This document shows positions 48,385 through 57,530 of a DNA stretch of 64,000 bases, piece after piece (position 1 is the stretch's first letter; each line of letters begins with the position of its first letter). The DNA is from Paracidobacterium acidisoli (GTDB lineage Bacteria; Acidobacteriota; Terriglobia; Terriglobales; Acidobacteriaceae). The DNA lies in assembly GCF_003428625.2 (NCBI RefSeq), contig NZ_QVQT02000006.1, forward strand, positions 62,001-126,000, in the 5' to 3' direction. The notes below the pieces were generated by a model that was not told the DNA's origin, did not search any database, and was given only the letters and a program-made list of their open reading frames with translations. Both the position numbers and the translations under genes were made by a program.

Positions 48385-49524
48385 TCAGTCGCGTGCAGTA
48401 TGTGGCAGATCGTCGATGATCTGTTCTGCTCTTTCCAGAGATGCGTACTGCATCGCGTATGACGGGGTATCCATGATGAGTCTCAGAAAGGCTTCGAAGG
48501 TATCCCGCTTCAGCCGGCGGGCAGGCAGCATACCGCCTTCATTGAGAGAGCTGAGTGAGCGGAGCGGGGAGAGACGCTCTGCATATCCGGCAGACGATGG
48601 GTTGTATTCCGGAAACACGATATGCGTGAGCCGTTGCGGCTGAGCGGCGAGGCGAGGCGGATGCAGCAGGCGTATTTTCATTCCGTCGGAGCGCAGATGG
48701 ACAGGTGCGGCGGCCAGTTGCGGCCACTCATGAGCGAGCACATTCCAGCTTCCTTCTTTCAGGCTGACAGGAAAGTGAAGTGGAGATACGGAAGCTGTAT
48801 CCAGATGCAGCAGCGTGGGCTCGTCGGCCAGCAGATCGAAGCCCCGGGCCACCAGGTGCGCCGTCAGAGTACTTTTGCCGGACTCGCGCGGCGCACAGAG
48901 CATCACTCCCCTGCCCTGACCGGCCACCATCGCTGCGTGAAAGGCGATATCGTATTGCGCTTCGGCATAGAGCAGGGCCCGCGCGGCATGCAGAAGGCCT
49001 AATCCAATCTGCTTACCCTGAAGGCCGGACAGAAATTCGCCGCCATTTATATGGATGGCCCAGCGATTTCCTTTCTGCTGTGCCTGCAAATGGCATTGAG
49101 CAGGCCGAGTGGTTACCGAACAGTTACGAAAATAATCAAGGCAAAGATTCTGGAACGGCCCGGCGGGATATTCGAGAAAGACGGGAATGCCGTGGATCTC
49201 GAGATTGGCGGACAAAGGATCATGCAGTGCCGGCCACTCCGGAGATGTGTCTTCGCCAGGAAAGATTCCCTGAGAGAGCGCGTGGATGGTTTCCAGTCCA
49301 TCTTCCGATGCCGCGGGCGGCGAGGAGAAGCGGCTTCCATCGTGAGAGGCTCTCAGCTCGTGAACGCCAACCCCTGCATTGAAGGCACGATACGCGGCCA
49401 CCCCGGCGGCATCGAGGCCGACAAAGCGGTTCTGCGTTTCTGAAAAGACGACCCCTCCGCCATCCACAAGATAGAGGCATTGGCCCGGGTATGTGCTGTC
49501 GAGGCGATGTAGTTTTCTGTCCAT
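48385..49524 (-). CDS. PqqD-like/HprK-like serine kinase-type protein
   Basis: The 379-residue cytoplasmic protein has an N-terminal region (~18-58: YLVDGGGVVFSETQNRFVGLDAAGVAAYRAF) that looks like the small PqqD winged-helix fold used for peptide recognition. From ~195 it resembles the HPr-kinase P-loop domain: FHAAMV, then the Walker A loop APRESGKST (211-219) and LLADEP. HprK-related kinases phosphorylate proteins or, in some lasso-peptide clusters, a C-terminal Ser. It lies on the opposite strand at the left edge of the tail-collar locus, 338 bp from the first collar gene. A nucleotidyltransferase that often accompanies such kinases is at the other edge. Its substrate is not known; phosphorylation is inferred from the fold. 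Confidence 0.72.
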   Translation of the reverse strand: MDRKLHRLDSTYPGQCLYLVDGGGVVFSETQNRFVGLDAAGVAAYRAFNAGVGVHELRASHDGSRFSSPPAASEDGLETIHALSQGIFPGEDTSPEWPALHDPLSANLEIHGIPVFLEYPAGPFQNLCLDYFRNCSVTTRPAQCHLQAQQKGNRWAIHINGGEFLSGLQGKQIGLGLLHAARALLYAEAQYDIAFHAAMVAGQGRGVMLCAPRESGKSTLTAHLVARGFDLLADEPTLLHLDTASVSPLHFPVSLKEGSWNVLAHEWPQLAAAPVHLRSDGMKIRLLHPPRLAAQPQRLTHIVFPEYNPSSAGYAERLSPLRSLSSLNEGGMLPARRLKRDTFEAFLRLIMDTPSYAMQYASLERAEQIIDDLPHTARD

Positions 49525-49862
49525 GTCCTGCCTTGAGTGCCGGGATCAAAAAAAGACGGTCTGCCGGTCTCCGGCTGAGAGTAAATTTTCAGTCCGGAAC
49601 TATTAACCATGATGCAAATAGCGCGGGTAGACAGTCTTGTATTGAATGTTACTTAAGTTATGCGACTTTATTTAAAGAATTAACTTTCTCATTTTGCTTA
49701 TTTCGTTTACCGTGTTGCAGGAAAAATTCTTCCAAGCGGCAAAGCATCCAGACCGCATGCATAGCTGATCCTCTTCTTTCCTTCGACCTGCAGACCTGCG
49801 CTACGGCTTAGCGACATCGATGCCCTGCGCCCAAACTGCTGTATATAACCGGAGGCTTTGAA
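49525..49862. promoter_or_regulatory. Divergent promoter region of the tail-collar locus
   Basis: This gap between the kinase gene and the first collar gene is AT-rich around 49620-49700 (TTAAGTTATGCGACTTTATTTAAAG) and carries several TTGxxx-type boxes, but no pair is good enough to name as the promoter. GGAGG about nine bases before ATG 49863 is a clear ribosome-binding site. Confidence 0.35.
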
Positions 49863-50375
49863 ATGGGTACCCCTTACATTGGCGAAATACGCATGGCAGG
49901 GTTTAATTTTGCACCCGTCGGCTGGGCTTTCTGCAACGGCCAGACACTACCTATCTCGGAATACAGCGCGCTCTTTAACCTGATCGGCACAACGTACGGC
50001 GGAGACGGAATCAATACCTTCAGTCTTCCCAATCTGCAGGGCCGGATTCCTTTTCATCAGGGAACGTCCGCCGGCAACACAATGGTGCTGGGGCAGATCT
50101 CGGGTTCGGAAAGCGTCACGCTCATCACCAGCCAGATTCCTGCGCACACGCATGCCCTGAATGCGAATTCGGCAGCGGGCTCGCAGCCGTCTCCCGGAAA
50201 CGGGATGTGGGCGGCCTCCAATCTGGATGAGTATTCCACGGAAGCAGCAGCGCATGCGATGGCTCCAAGCGCGATTCTTCCGACGGGCGGCAGCCTGCCG
50301 CACGATAATATGCCGCCTTTTCTTGTGGTGAATTTCATCATCTCCCTGTTCGGCGTTTATCCGAGCCAGAGCTGA
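49863..50375 (+). CDS. Tail-collar (microcystin-dependent protein-like) protein 1
   Basis: A 170-residue protein with a phage-tail collar domain at its N-terminus: IGEIRMAGFNFAPVGWAFCNGQTLPISEYSALFNLIGTTYGGDGINTFSLPNLQGRIPFHQG. This is followed by IPAHTHALNA and the conserved end NFIISLFGVYPSQS. It is the first of three tandem paralogs (gaps 22 and 33 bp). Such stand-alone collar proteins are common in bacteria without a phage tail; the domain trimerises in phages. No signal peptide is visible, and the role outside phages is unknown. No other tail, capsid or lysis genes are present, so this is not a prophage remnant. Confidence 0.85.
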   Translation: MGTPYIGEIRMAGFNFAPVGWAFCNGQTLPISEYSALFNLIGTTYGGDGINTFSLPNLQGRIPFHQGTSAGNTMVLGQISGSESVTLITSQIPAHTHALNANSAAGSQPSPGNGMWAASNLDEYSTEAAAHAMAPSAILPTGGSLPHDNMPPFLVVNFIISLFGVYPSQS

Positions 50376-50397
50376 ATCCCAAACGCAGAGGATCTCT

Positions 50398-50895
50398 ATG
50401 TCGACACAGTTTCTCTCTGAAATCAGAGCCGTGAGTTTTAACTTTCCTCCGAAGGGCTGGGCATTCTGCAACGGACAGACTCTTCCCATCGACCAGAATC
50501 AGGCGCTGTTTTCGCTGCTGGGGACGACCTACGGCGGAGACGGCATAAGGACCTTTCAGCTTCCGAACCTGCAGGCCATGATGCCGGTTCATGCGGGGAA
50601 TGGATTCACGCTGGGACAAGCCGGAGGCGAGGTCAACCACACGCTCATTCAGCCGGAGATGCCCGCTCACAACCATTCTGCGCAAGGCGTATCGAGTAAT
50701 GCCACTTCGCCGTCCGCGGAAGCGAATACCTGGGCCTCCTCCTCGCATAACCCTTACAGCACGGCGCGAAACACGACGCTGAGTCCGGCGGCTCTCAGCC
50801 AGACCGGCGGCAGCCAGCCCCATAACAACATGCCTCCCTGCCTGACGCTGACCTTCATCATCGCGCTGCAGGGAATTTACCCGTCACGCAGCTAA
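50398..50895 (+). CDS. Tail-collar (microcystin-dependent protein-like) protein 2
   Basis: The 165-residue second paralog has the core EIRAVSFNFPPKGWAFCNGQTLPIDQNQALFSLLGTTYGGDGIRTFQLPNLQAMMPVHAG, then MPAHNHSAQGVSSNAT and the end TFIIALQGIYPSRS. It differs from the first mainly in the variable middle (~85-130), which in phage collars forms exposed loops. It ends in Ser like its neighbours. It is surely co-transcribed with the flanking collar genes. Confidence 0.85.
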   Translation: MSTQFLSEIRAVSFNFPPKGWAFCNGQTLPIDQNQALFSLLGTTYGGDGIRTFQLPNLQAMMPVHAGNGFTLGQAGGEVNHTLIQPEMPAHNHSAQGVSSNATSPSAEANTWASSSHNPYSTARNTTLSPAALSQTGGSQPHNNMPPCLTLTFIIALQGIYPSRS

Positions 50896-50928
50896 CCATC
50901 GCGTAACTGAGAGGAAAGGACCTGACGC

Positions 50929-51459
50929 ATGGCTGACCCATTTGTAGGGGAAATTCGAATCGTGCCGTTCAATTTCGCGCCCATCGGCTGGGCACTGTGC
51001 AATGGACAGCTTATAGCCATCGCTCAGAACACCGCGCTGTTTTCGCTGCTGGGGACACAGTTTGGCGGCGACGGCAGAAGCACATTCGGACTGCCGAACC
51101 TGCAGGGCAACGCGCCCATGAATCAGGGCAATGGCGCGGGTCTGACTCCGCGAACCATGGGTGAGACCGGCGGAGAGCCATCGGTCACGCTGACGATATC
51201 GGAGATCCCCGCCCATCCGCACACGGCGATGTGCGCTTCGGCCAGCACCACCGGCACTCCGGGCCCCACGATCGTTTTCGGCGGCGGCGGACGAGGAAAG
51301 GAACCGGCCTACGCGCCCGCGTCGCAGCCAAATGCGGCCCTGATGAACCCGCTGGCGGTTGCGATGACGGGAAGCAGCCAGCCCCACAACAACCTGCCGC
51401 CTTATCTGACTCTGAATTTCATCATCGCTCTGCAGGGAATCTTTCCGCCACGTTCGTAA
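50929..51459 (+). CDS. Tail-collar (microcystin-dependent protein-like) protein 3
   Basis: The 176-residue third paralog reads GEIRIVPFNFAPIGWALCNGQLIAIAQNTALFSLLGTQFGGDGRSTFGLPNLQGNAPMNQGNG, then IPAHPHTAMCASAST, a Gly-rich insert FGGGGRGKEPAYAP, and the end NFIIALQGIFPPRS. It is preceded by GAGAGGAAAGG. The GNAT acetyltransferase gene starts nine bases after its stop, indicating tight coupling. The divergent middle suggests that the three proteins may form a hetero-oligomer, which is inference. Confidence 0.85.
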   Translation: MADPFVGEIRIVPFNFAPIGWALCNGQLIAIAQNTALFSLLGTQFGGDGRSTFGLPNLQGNAPMNQGNGAGLTPRTMGETGGEPSVTLTISEIPAHPHTAMCASASTTGTPGPTIVFGGGGRGKEPAYAPASQPNAALMNPLAVAMTGSSQPHNNLPPYLTLNFIIALQGIFPPRS

Positions 51460-51467
51460 AGACATCG

Positions 51468-51947
51468 ATGAAGGAACAGATCACATTACGCGACGCGACT
51501 GCGGAGGATCTGCCGTTTCTCGCCCTTGTTTACTGGGATACGCGCCGGCAGGAAGTGGATGCGTGGGGATGGCCGCCGGAGCAGCAGAAGCTGTTTCTCG
51601 AGATGCAGTTCCATGCGCGGCGTCAGTGGTATCGCGCAGCTTATCCGAACGCGGCCGATTACATCATCTGTCATGAAAATGCGGCCGTGGGGTACATGGT
51701 GGTCAGCCGGGATGATGCAGAGGAGCAACTGATCGATATCGCGCTGCTCGGCGAATACAGAAATCACGGCATCGGTACAAGCCTGCTGCGCAGGCTTCTT
51801 GAGGAGTGCGAGGCACGCGGCCGCGCTCTGCGCCTGCAGGCACTGAAGAGCAATCCGGCCATCCGGCTCTATCAGCGTCTGGGATTCGTGCAGTCAGGCG
51901 CCGACGATATGTACGCACAGCTCCAGTGGCGGCCACCCGCGCACTGA
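51468..51947 (+). CDS. GNAT-family N-acetyltransferase
   Basis: This 159-residue cytoplasmic acetyltransferase has the acetyl-CoA site LIDIALLGEYRNHGIGTSLLRRLLEECEARG (~89-119), with the R/Q-x2-G-x-G/A pyrophosphate loop as YRNHGIG, and the motif-B end NPAIRLYQRLGF. I start at ATG 51468; the same frame is open far upstream inside the third collar gene but without coding character. Because it lies between the collar genes and the DUF6916-like gene it may acetylate one of these products, but small-molecule targets are equally possible. Confidence 0.85.
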   Translation: MKEQITLRDATAEDLPFLALVYWDTRRQEVDAWGWPPEQQKLFLEMQFHARRQWYRAAYPNAADYIICHENAAVGYMVVSRDDAEEQLIDIALLGEYRNHGIGTSLLRRLLEECEARGRALRLQALKSNPAIRLYQRLGFVQSGADDMYAQLQWRPPAH

Positions 51948-51957
51948 AAGGACCCGC

Positions 51958-52260
51958 ATGTCGGAAGATCTCACTCCCGGTGATTTTGCTCCGCATCTCC
52001 ACCTGCACTTTCGCGTTGCGCAGGCGGCGGACTACGAACTGGAGCTGGCAGAGATTGCCGATCACTCCAATGCACATCTCGAACAGTTTTCTCTGATCTT
52101 TACAGGAGCGGCCTCTCCCTGGCTTAAACAGGGCCTGTATACGCTCACACATCCGCACACGCCGGAGTACGAGCTCTTTCTGGTGCCGACCGGACCGGAA
52201 GCCGGAGCGATGCGGTACGAGGCAGTCTTTTCACGCTTTCTCCATGCACCGATGTCCTGA
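51958..52260 (+). CDS. DUF6916-like small protein
   Basis: A 100-residue protein (FAPHLHLHFRVAQAADYELELAEI ... FSLIFTGAASPWLKQGLYTLTHPHTPEYELFLVPTGPEAGAMRYEAVFSR). The mixed beta pattern matches the small family often found beside collar-type genes. No signal peptide or membrane segment. It begins ten bases after the GNAT stop with a GAAAGGA site and is part of the same operon. Function unknown; a chaperone or adaptor of the collar proteins is a guess. Confidence 0.65.
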   Translation: MSEDLTPGDFAPHLHLHFRVAQAADYELELAEIADHSNAHLEQFSLIFTGAASPWLKQGLYTLTHPHTPEYELFLVPTGPEAGAMRYEAVFSRFLHAPMS

Positions 52261-52363
52261 TCGGCTCTTCCTGAATCTGCTCTGTTCCCGTCCTGCCTTT
52301 TTCTCGTTGAGGCTAAGTCGTTACTCTCCGGCAGTTATACCGGTAAGGGAGTTGGAGGTAAAA

Positions 52364-55300
52364 ATGTTTTCGTCCCCCACGAATCGCCGTTCGTTCTTCG
52401 CTCACGTCCCTGTGGTTCTGCTCTCCGTTCTGGCAGGCATTGCGCTGTGCATGGATACAGCGTATGGACAGCAGAACGTCCTCGCTTCGCCTCAACAGTT
52501 ACAGACCCGTCCCCTGCATGTTCAGCTCGCTGGCGAACAGCCTCGTCCTCTTGCGATGGTTTCGGGCGACTTTGACGAAGACGGCGTCCAGGACCTTGCC
52601 GTCGGCTACGGCCTGACGAAGGGCGGCTCCATCCTGCTGCTGAAGGGGAACCTCGACGCGCGCGCTCCGCAGACGCAGGCGAGCTGGGAGGCCGCGGGAC
52701 GACACCAGTATTCAGACCCCTATCTGCAGAGCTCGAAACCGGTTTCCGTTGCCGCAGAGCCTGACCTGATGATCGCTGCGGACGTAAACGGCGATGGGCA
52801 TCTGGACGTGGTGTACGCAACGAAGGGCAGCACCACGCTGAACGTGATGTTCGGCGACGGCAAAGGAAACTTCCGCGCTCCGGTGAGCGCATCCGTTGCG
52901 GGAGGCATCACGGCACTGGCCTCTTATCGTCCCGGTTCGCCGTTGTCGGGCGAAGCGATTATCGCCGGCACTCAGTCGAATAACGGAGCCCGGCTGTCGG
53001 TTCTGACGTACAGCGGAACCGCGCTGACCGCGCGTGCCGCGTATCCTCTGCCTGGCGCGGCGACTGCGATGACGGCCGCCAATCTCGACGCCGATCTCAT
53101 TCCCGATATCGCGGTCGTTGCGGGTGGAAAGGTGATGATCCTGCATGGCAAAACCGCACTTTCGGGACGCGGCTCGCTGACTACGGTGCCGGTCAGCGGC
53201 GCTGAATCGGTAACAACGGGAGAGTTTCTTTTCGATCGCCATGCGCAGCTGCAGCTGGCGGTGCTGACCACCAGCGGCGATGTGGTGATTCTGGCGCACA
53301 GCGGCTTCGATCCCCGGCCCTACACGCCGCAGCAGATTGCGCAAACACGCCGCCGCGGCAATTCCGAGTCGCTGGCCCAGCAGGCCGGCAACAACGGAAA
53401 TGAACCCTGGGTGGAGGTTGAAACGAACACCGGGGCAGCCGCGTCCAGCACGGATGGCAAGCCCCCTATCCTGCTGCGCTCGCGGATATCGGGCAGCGGT
53501 GGCGACGATCTTGTCGTCGTCAACTCCTCGCAGCAGCAGCGCACCCTTATCAGCCACGCCGCGGTTTCTTCGCAGAGCTCCGTCGCTGCAGAAACCAGCC
53601 GTGTGACTTCCGACAACATCGCATCCGACAATGTGGTCGCCGCCGTGTCCTCGCAGGTGACGCCGGCCACGAGCCATGGTCTGGTATTACTCAGCGCCGA
53701 TAACATATCGCCGGATTTCACCGTGCCCAGCACGGGAAACACCTTCTATGTGAATACACCGGCAGACAACACCGGAACGACGACTGATCCCGATGACGGC
53801 ACACGCTGCACATCGGGTTCGAGCGAGGTTTGCACGCTGCGGGATGCAGTCACGTTTGCGAACAACGATGCGTCCGACAACATCAGCGCGGGCAAGTCGG
53901 ACACGATTATGGTCCCGGCGGGAACCTATACCCTTACCTGGCAGAAGGGAACGACCGATGCAAATACCAATGCGGTGACGCACCTGGAGATCCTGGGACC
54001 GGTGACCATCATCGGCACGACGACCGGCGGCGGCACGATTATCAGCGGCGGCAACAACGACACGGTCTTCACCATCAACCCGGGCATGTTTGGATCGGAA
54101 AACCCCAGCGGCAACAGCTACGTCTTCGATACCACCCTTGAAAATCTGACTATCGAGAACGGCAAAAATACAAACAACATCAATAACAATGGCCTGGCGA
54201 ACTTCGTTGGCGGAGGGCTGAACTGGGATGCCGACGGCACCGGCAATCTGACGCTGACCAACACCGTGGTTGAGAACAACACTGTGCTGTGGGGACCTGG
54301 CGGCGGCATCTGGGCACAAAACTCCGCCGGCGGGGGCACCGGAACGCTCACGATCAGTGGAGGCAGCATCGCAAATAACTCCACACCGGAGCTGGGCGGC
54401 GGCATACAGACTGCCTTCCCACCTGCCGCAGTCTCCATCACCAATACGACCATCACCGGCAACAAGGCACAGATAAGCATCAATCCAGGCGATGGAGATG
54501 CCGACGGGTCAGGCGGCGGATTGTATCTTGAGGGCCGTCAGCCACCACCCGCCACGCCTCAATCCACGCTGTCCGGCGTCACGATCAGCTCCAACACGGC
54601 GGCCAATGACAATGGCGGCGGCATCGCGACCTTTACAGGGGTTCTTATCAGCGGATCGCTCTTCAGCAGCAATTCGACCGGAGGCTCCGGCGGCGGCATC
54701 TGGAGCAACCCTGCCGGCGATGGATCGCAAACCACCATCACCAGCTCGAATTTCCTGACCAACTCCGCCTCCGGGACCGGCGGCGCGATCGCGCTGGGTA
54801 TCGAAACTCAGGCGGAGGGAAACATCCTGAATGTCAGCCTGAGCCGTATCGTCGGCAATACCGCGACCGGCGGTGGAAGCGGACTGGCGAATGGAGTATC
54901 CGGCGAAGGAGCGGGCGAGGCCATCGCTACCGAAAACTGGTGGGGATGCAACTCCGGCCCGGCGACGGCGAGCGACGGATGCGATCAGGCTGTTCTCGAG
55001 AACGGGGCAGGTAGTCTGACGACCGCACCTTACGCGAAGCTGACCTTCACTTCGGATATCATGACCATCCCGCCGGGCGGCAGCATGAATCTTACCGTCG
55101 GCCTGAATACCGATTCCAATAACAATACGATTGCCGGGGCCTTCCCCGCAGTGGCGACCAACTATCCCTATACCTTCAACGTAACCGGAGTGACGGCCGA
55201 CCCGGCGCTCACCACCGGAACATTCAATACCTCCGGCGTGGGCACCGCGGTTCTTACGCCGTCCACTACCGGCAGTGGAATGGTGACGGTCACCTTCGAC

Positions 55301-57262
55301 AATCAGACCGACAACATCAACTTCACTGCGCAGGGCGCGACGGCCACATCGCTGTCGATCACGGCGATTCCCAGCACGACATTCCTGTATGGCCAGCCTT
55401 CCGGCTTTACCGTTCAGCTGACACCGAGCAATGCCACGGGGATTACGGCGGCCAACTTCCAGGTCACGGTGGATGGCGCCAGCAACATCGGCGGAAGCTC
55501 CTTTGGGCTGATTCTGATCGGGAATAACGACTATCAGATCTTTGGACCATTTAACCTGCTGTCTCCCGGCGGGCATAGTCTTGCGGTCAAATTCCTGGGC
55601 ACCACCAACTTCGCCGCCAGCAGCACCAGCACTCCGCTGAATGTTTTGGCCGGAACCGTAACCATTGGGTCCACGGTCACGCCCACGAATCCCCTCCTGG
55701 GACAGGGAGGAAGCGTTGCGGTCAGCGTCGCCGGAGTGGGCACAGGAGCGGTACCGACGGGCTCGCTGAGCTACGCATTCGACGGTGGAAGCAGTAACGT
55801 CGTATCTCTGGCCGGCGGCGCTGCAACCATTCCGATTCCAACGACGCTGAGCGCGGGAAGCCACTCCCTGGCCATTACCTACAGCGGCGATGGAAACTAC
55901 GCCACTGCGTCAACCTCGGTGCCATTCACGGTCTTCGGTCCGTCGCAGACGAGAATCGCATCGCTGACGCCAACGACGGCCACGATCGACGTGTTCGGCT
56001 TCGGCTTCACAGCTCCAAGCGGTCAGCTGTCCTTCACCGACGTGACATCAGGCAGTCCCGTTGCCGCGCCGGTGACGCTCAATACAGCCTCGGCGGCGCC
56101 GTCTCTGCTGCCCCAGGTGACCACCAGCACCGGCGCGAACAGTCTTCCTGTCTGGACGGACCTGGCAGACGTGAATGGAGATGGAAATCCGGACCTGATT
56201 ACATCGGTATTCGGTACGGATTCCATCAACGTGCAGCTGGGCAACGGCAACGGAACCTTTGGAGCGGCGACCTCCATTCTGATCTCGGCAGGATTTGGTC
56301 CGGCTGAGGTGCATGCCGTAAGCCTGCGCGGAAACGGCACGATGGACCTGGTCGTCGGCAGCTTCAATGTCAATCAGATTGCCGTGCTGCTGGGCAACGG
56401 CAACGGAACCTTTCAGCCCCCGACCCTCTACACCGTCGGCACGGCGGCCAGTACTCCCACTTCGCTGACTACGGGAGACTTTAACCACGACGGCAACCTG
56501 GACGTAGCGGCTGCGAACACGGGGAATAACAACATCAGTATCCTTCTCGGCAACGGCAGCGGCGCTCTGACGCCGCTGGGCGCGCCCATCGCGGTCGGAC
56601 GCGATCCCGAAGCGATTCGCTCCGGCGACTTCAACAGCGACGGCTATTCCGACCTGGCCGTAGCAAACTACGGTGACGGCACGGTTACCATCCTCCTGAA
56701 CAACAAAAACGGAACGTTTGCAGCCAGCCACATTACCACTGGAGCTGGTCCGCAGGCCCTGGCGATCAACGGTACCGGAACAAATCTGTTACTCGCAGTG
56801 GCAAACTACCTCGGCAACACAGTAAGCGTGCTGCCGAGCAATAACGACGGCACATTCGGCACGGCGAAGGTGGTTTCTGTCGGCCGCGGACCGGACGAAG
56901 TAAGATTCGCCGATTTCAACGGAGACAGTATTCCCGACCTGGCCGTTGCGAACTATACAGACGGCACGGTCAGCCTGGTGCTGGGGAGCTCCGGCGGAAG
57001 CTATACGGCGCTGTCTCCATTCCAGGTGGGGAACAATCCCTATTCCGCCGCTGTCGGCGATATCGATCGTGACGGAACTCCTGATCTGGTAGTAGCCAAC
57101 TGCTTCAGCAACAATACCGGCGTGCTGCTGGGCGGAACGCAGATCTCCGTGCCCTACAGCGGTCTCGCGCTCACCCCCGGAGATACGCTCCACGCCACCT
57201 ATACACCCGACGGCAGCAGCAAATACGGGTCAAGCACCTCTCCCAATGTCACAGCTCCATAG
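52364..57262 (+). CDS. Giant secreted VCBS/FG-GAP, CSLREA-type beta-helix and Ig-like repeat protein
   Basis: The 1,632-residue exported protein starts at ATG 52364 behind GGAGGTAAAA. Signal peptide: NRRSFFAHVPVVLLSVLAGIALCMDTAYGQ (residues 7-36). VCBS/FG-GAP-like units (~40-330: DFDEDGVQDLAVGYG, DVNGDGHLDVVYA) are followed by a CSLREA-type segment near 480 (CTSGSSEVCTLRDAVTFAN), a Gly/Asn-rich right-handed beta-helix (~500-880), Ig-like domains (~960-1195) and a second run of VCBS units (~1240-1590: DVNGDGNPDLITS, DFNHDGNLDVAAAN, DFNSDGYSDLAVANYG). The DxDxDG loops bind calcium in homologues. Probably a surface or extracellular adhesin. It is the largest product of the collar locus and the likely partner of the collar proteins. 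Confidence 0.88.
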   Translation: MFSSPTNRRSFFAHVPVVLLSVLAGIALCMDTAYGQQNVLASPQQLQTRPLHVQLAGEQPRPLAMVSGDFDEDGVQDLAVGYGLTKGGSILLLKGNLDARAPQTQASWEAAGRHQYSDPYLQSSKPVSVAAEPDLMIAADVNGDGHLDVVYATKGSTTLNVMFGDGKGNFRAPVSASVAGGITALASYRPGSPLSGEAIIAGTQSNNGARLSVLTYSGTALTARAAYPLPGAATAMTAANLDADLIPDIAVVAGGKVMILHGKTALSGRGSLTTVPVSGAESVTTGEFLFDRHAQLQLAVLTTSGDVVILAHSGFDPRPYTPQQIAQTRRRGNSESLAQQAGNNGNEPWVEVETNTGAAASSTDGKPPILLRSRISGSGGDDLVVVNSSQQQRTLISHAAVSSQSSVAAETSRVTSDNIASDNVVAAVSSQVTPATSHGLVLLSADNISPDFTVPSTGNTFYVNTPADNTGTTTDPDDGTRCTSGSSEVCTLRDAVTFANNDASDNISAGKSDTIMVPAGTYTLTWQKGTTDANTNAVTHLEILGPVTIIGTTTGGGTIISGGNNDTVFTINPGMFGSENPSGNSYVFDTTLENLTIENGKNTNNINNNGLANFVGGGLNWDADGTGNLTLTNTVVENNTVLWGPGGGIWAQNSAGGGTGTLTISGGSIANNSTPELGGGIQTAFPPAAVSITNTTITGNKAQISINPGDGDADGSGGGLYLEGRQPPPATPQSTLSGVTISSNTAANDNGGGIATFTGVLISGSLFSSNSTGGSGGGIWSNPAGDGSQTTITSSNFLTNSASGTGGAIALGIETQAEGNILNVSLSRIVGNTATGGGSGLANGVSGEGAGEAIATENWWGCNSGPATASDGCDQAVLENGAGSLTTAPYAKLTFTSDIMTIPPGGSMNLTVGLNTDSNNNTIAGAFPAVATNYPYTFNVTGVTADPALTTGTFNTSGVGTAVLTPSTTGSGMVTVTFDNQTDNINFTAQGATATSLSITAIPSTTFLYGQPSGFTVQLTPSNATGITAANFQVTVDGASNIGGSSFGLILIGNNDYQIFGPFNLLSPGGHSLAVKFLGTTNFAASSTSTPLNVLAGTVTIGSTVTPTNPLLGQGGSVAVSVAGVGTGAVPTGSLSYAFDGGSSNVVSLAGGAATIPIPTTLSAGSHSLAITYSGDGNYATASTSVPFTVFGPSQTRIASLTPTTATIDVFGFGFTAPSGQLSFTDVTSGSPVAAPVTLNTASAAPSLLPQVTTSTGANSLPVWTDLADVNGDGNPDLITSVFGTDSINVQLGNGNGTFGAATSILISAGFGPAEVHAVSLRGNGTMDLVVGSFNVNQIAVLLGNGNGTFQPPTLYTVGTAASTPTSLTTGDFNHDGNLDVAAANTGNNNISILLGNGSGALTPLGAPIAVGRDPEAIRSGDFNSDGYSDLAVANYGDGTVTILLNNKNGTFAASHITTGAGPQALAINGTGTNLLLAVANYLGNTVSVLPSNNDGTFGTAKVVSVGRGPDEVRFADFNGDSIPDLAVANYTDGTVSLVLGSSGGSYTALSPFQVGNNPYSAAVGDIDRDGTPDLVVANCFSNNTGVLLGGTQISVPYSGLALTPGDTLHATYTPDGSSKYGSSTSPNVTAP

Positions 57263-57317
57263 CAGAGAACACATGCTCTATCAGCGGCACCAAAGAAAAG
57301 GAGAGTCATTCGGAATC

Positions 57318-57518
57318 ATGAAGGAAAACGAAAACAAGGAAGATATACGCTCCCAGGAGAACCAGGATACAACCATCTCCCCTCAGGCGGACTCTGCGAA
57401 TGAGCCGGAGGCATCGAACCGGCGCGAGCTGATTTTGCGCTACGGCAAATATGCCCTGGTCGCGGCTCCTCTGCTGATGTTCGTATCGAAGGCACAGGCC
57501 ATTCACAGCCGTCCCTGA
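57318..57518 (+). CDS. 66-residue peptide with RR motif and a C-terminal hydrophobic segment
   Basis: A short gene directly after the giant protein gene; AAAGGAGAG lies about 12 bases before ATG 57318. The product has a charged, Gln/Asn/Glu-rich leader (1-33), a twin-Arg (NRREL, 35-36), a hydrophobic stretch YALVAAPLLMFV (45-56) and then SKAQA-IHSRP. If AQA is a signal-peptidase site, only five residues (IHSRP) remain. This resembles a RiPP precursor or a tail-anchored peptide more than an ordinary enzyme. The product of such a small gene cannot be proven from one sequence, but its position and ribosome-binding site argue that it is real. Confidence 0.68.
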   Translation: MKENENKEDIRSQENQDTTISPQADSANEPEASNRRELILRYGKYALVAAPLLMFVSKAQAIHSRP

Positions 57519-57530
57519 TCCCGAAGAAGC

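Noticed and set aside
49863-51459. Tail-collar genes considered as a prophage remnant
   Set aside because: No capsid, portal, terminase, integrase, lysis or attachment-site sequences are present; stand-alone collar genes are common in bacteria.
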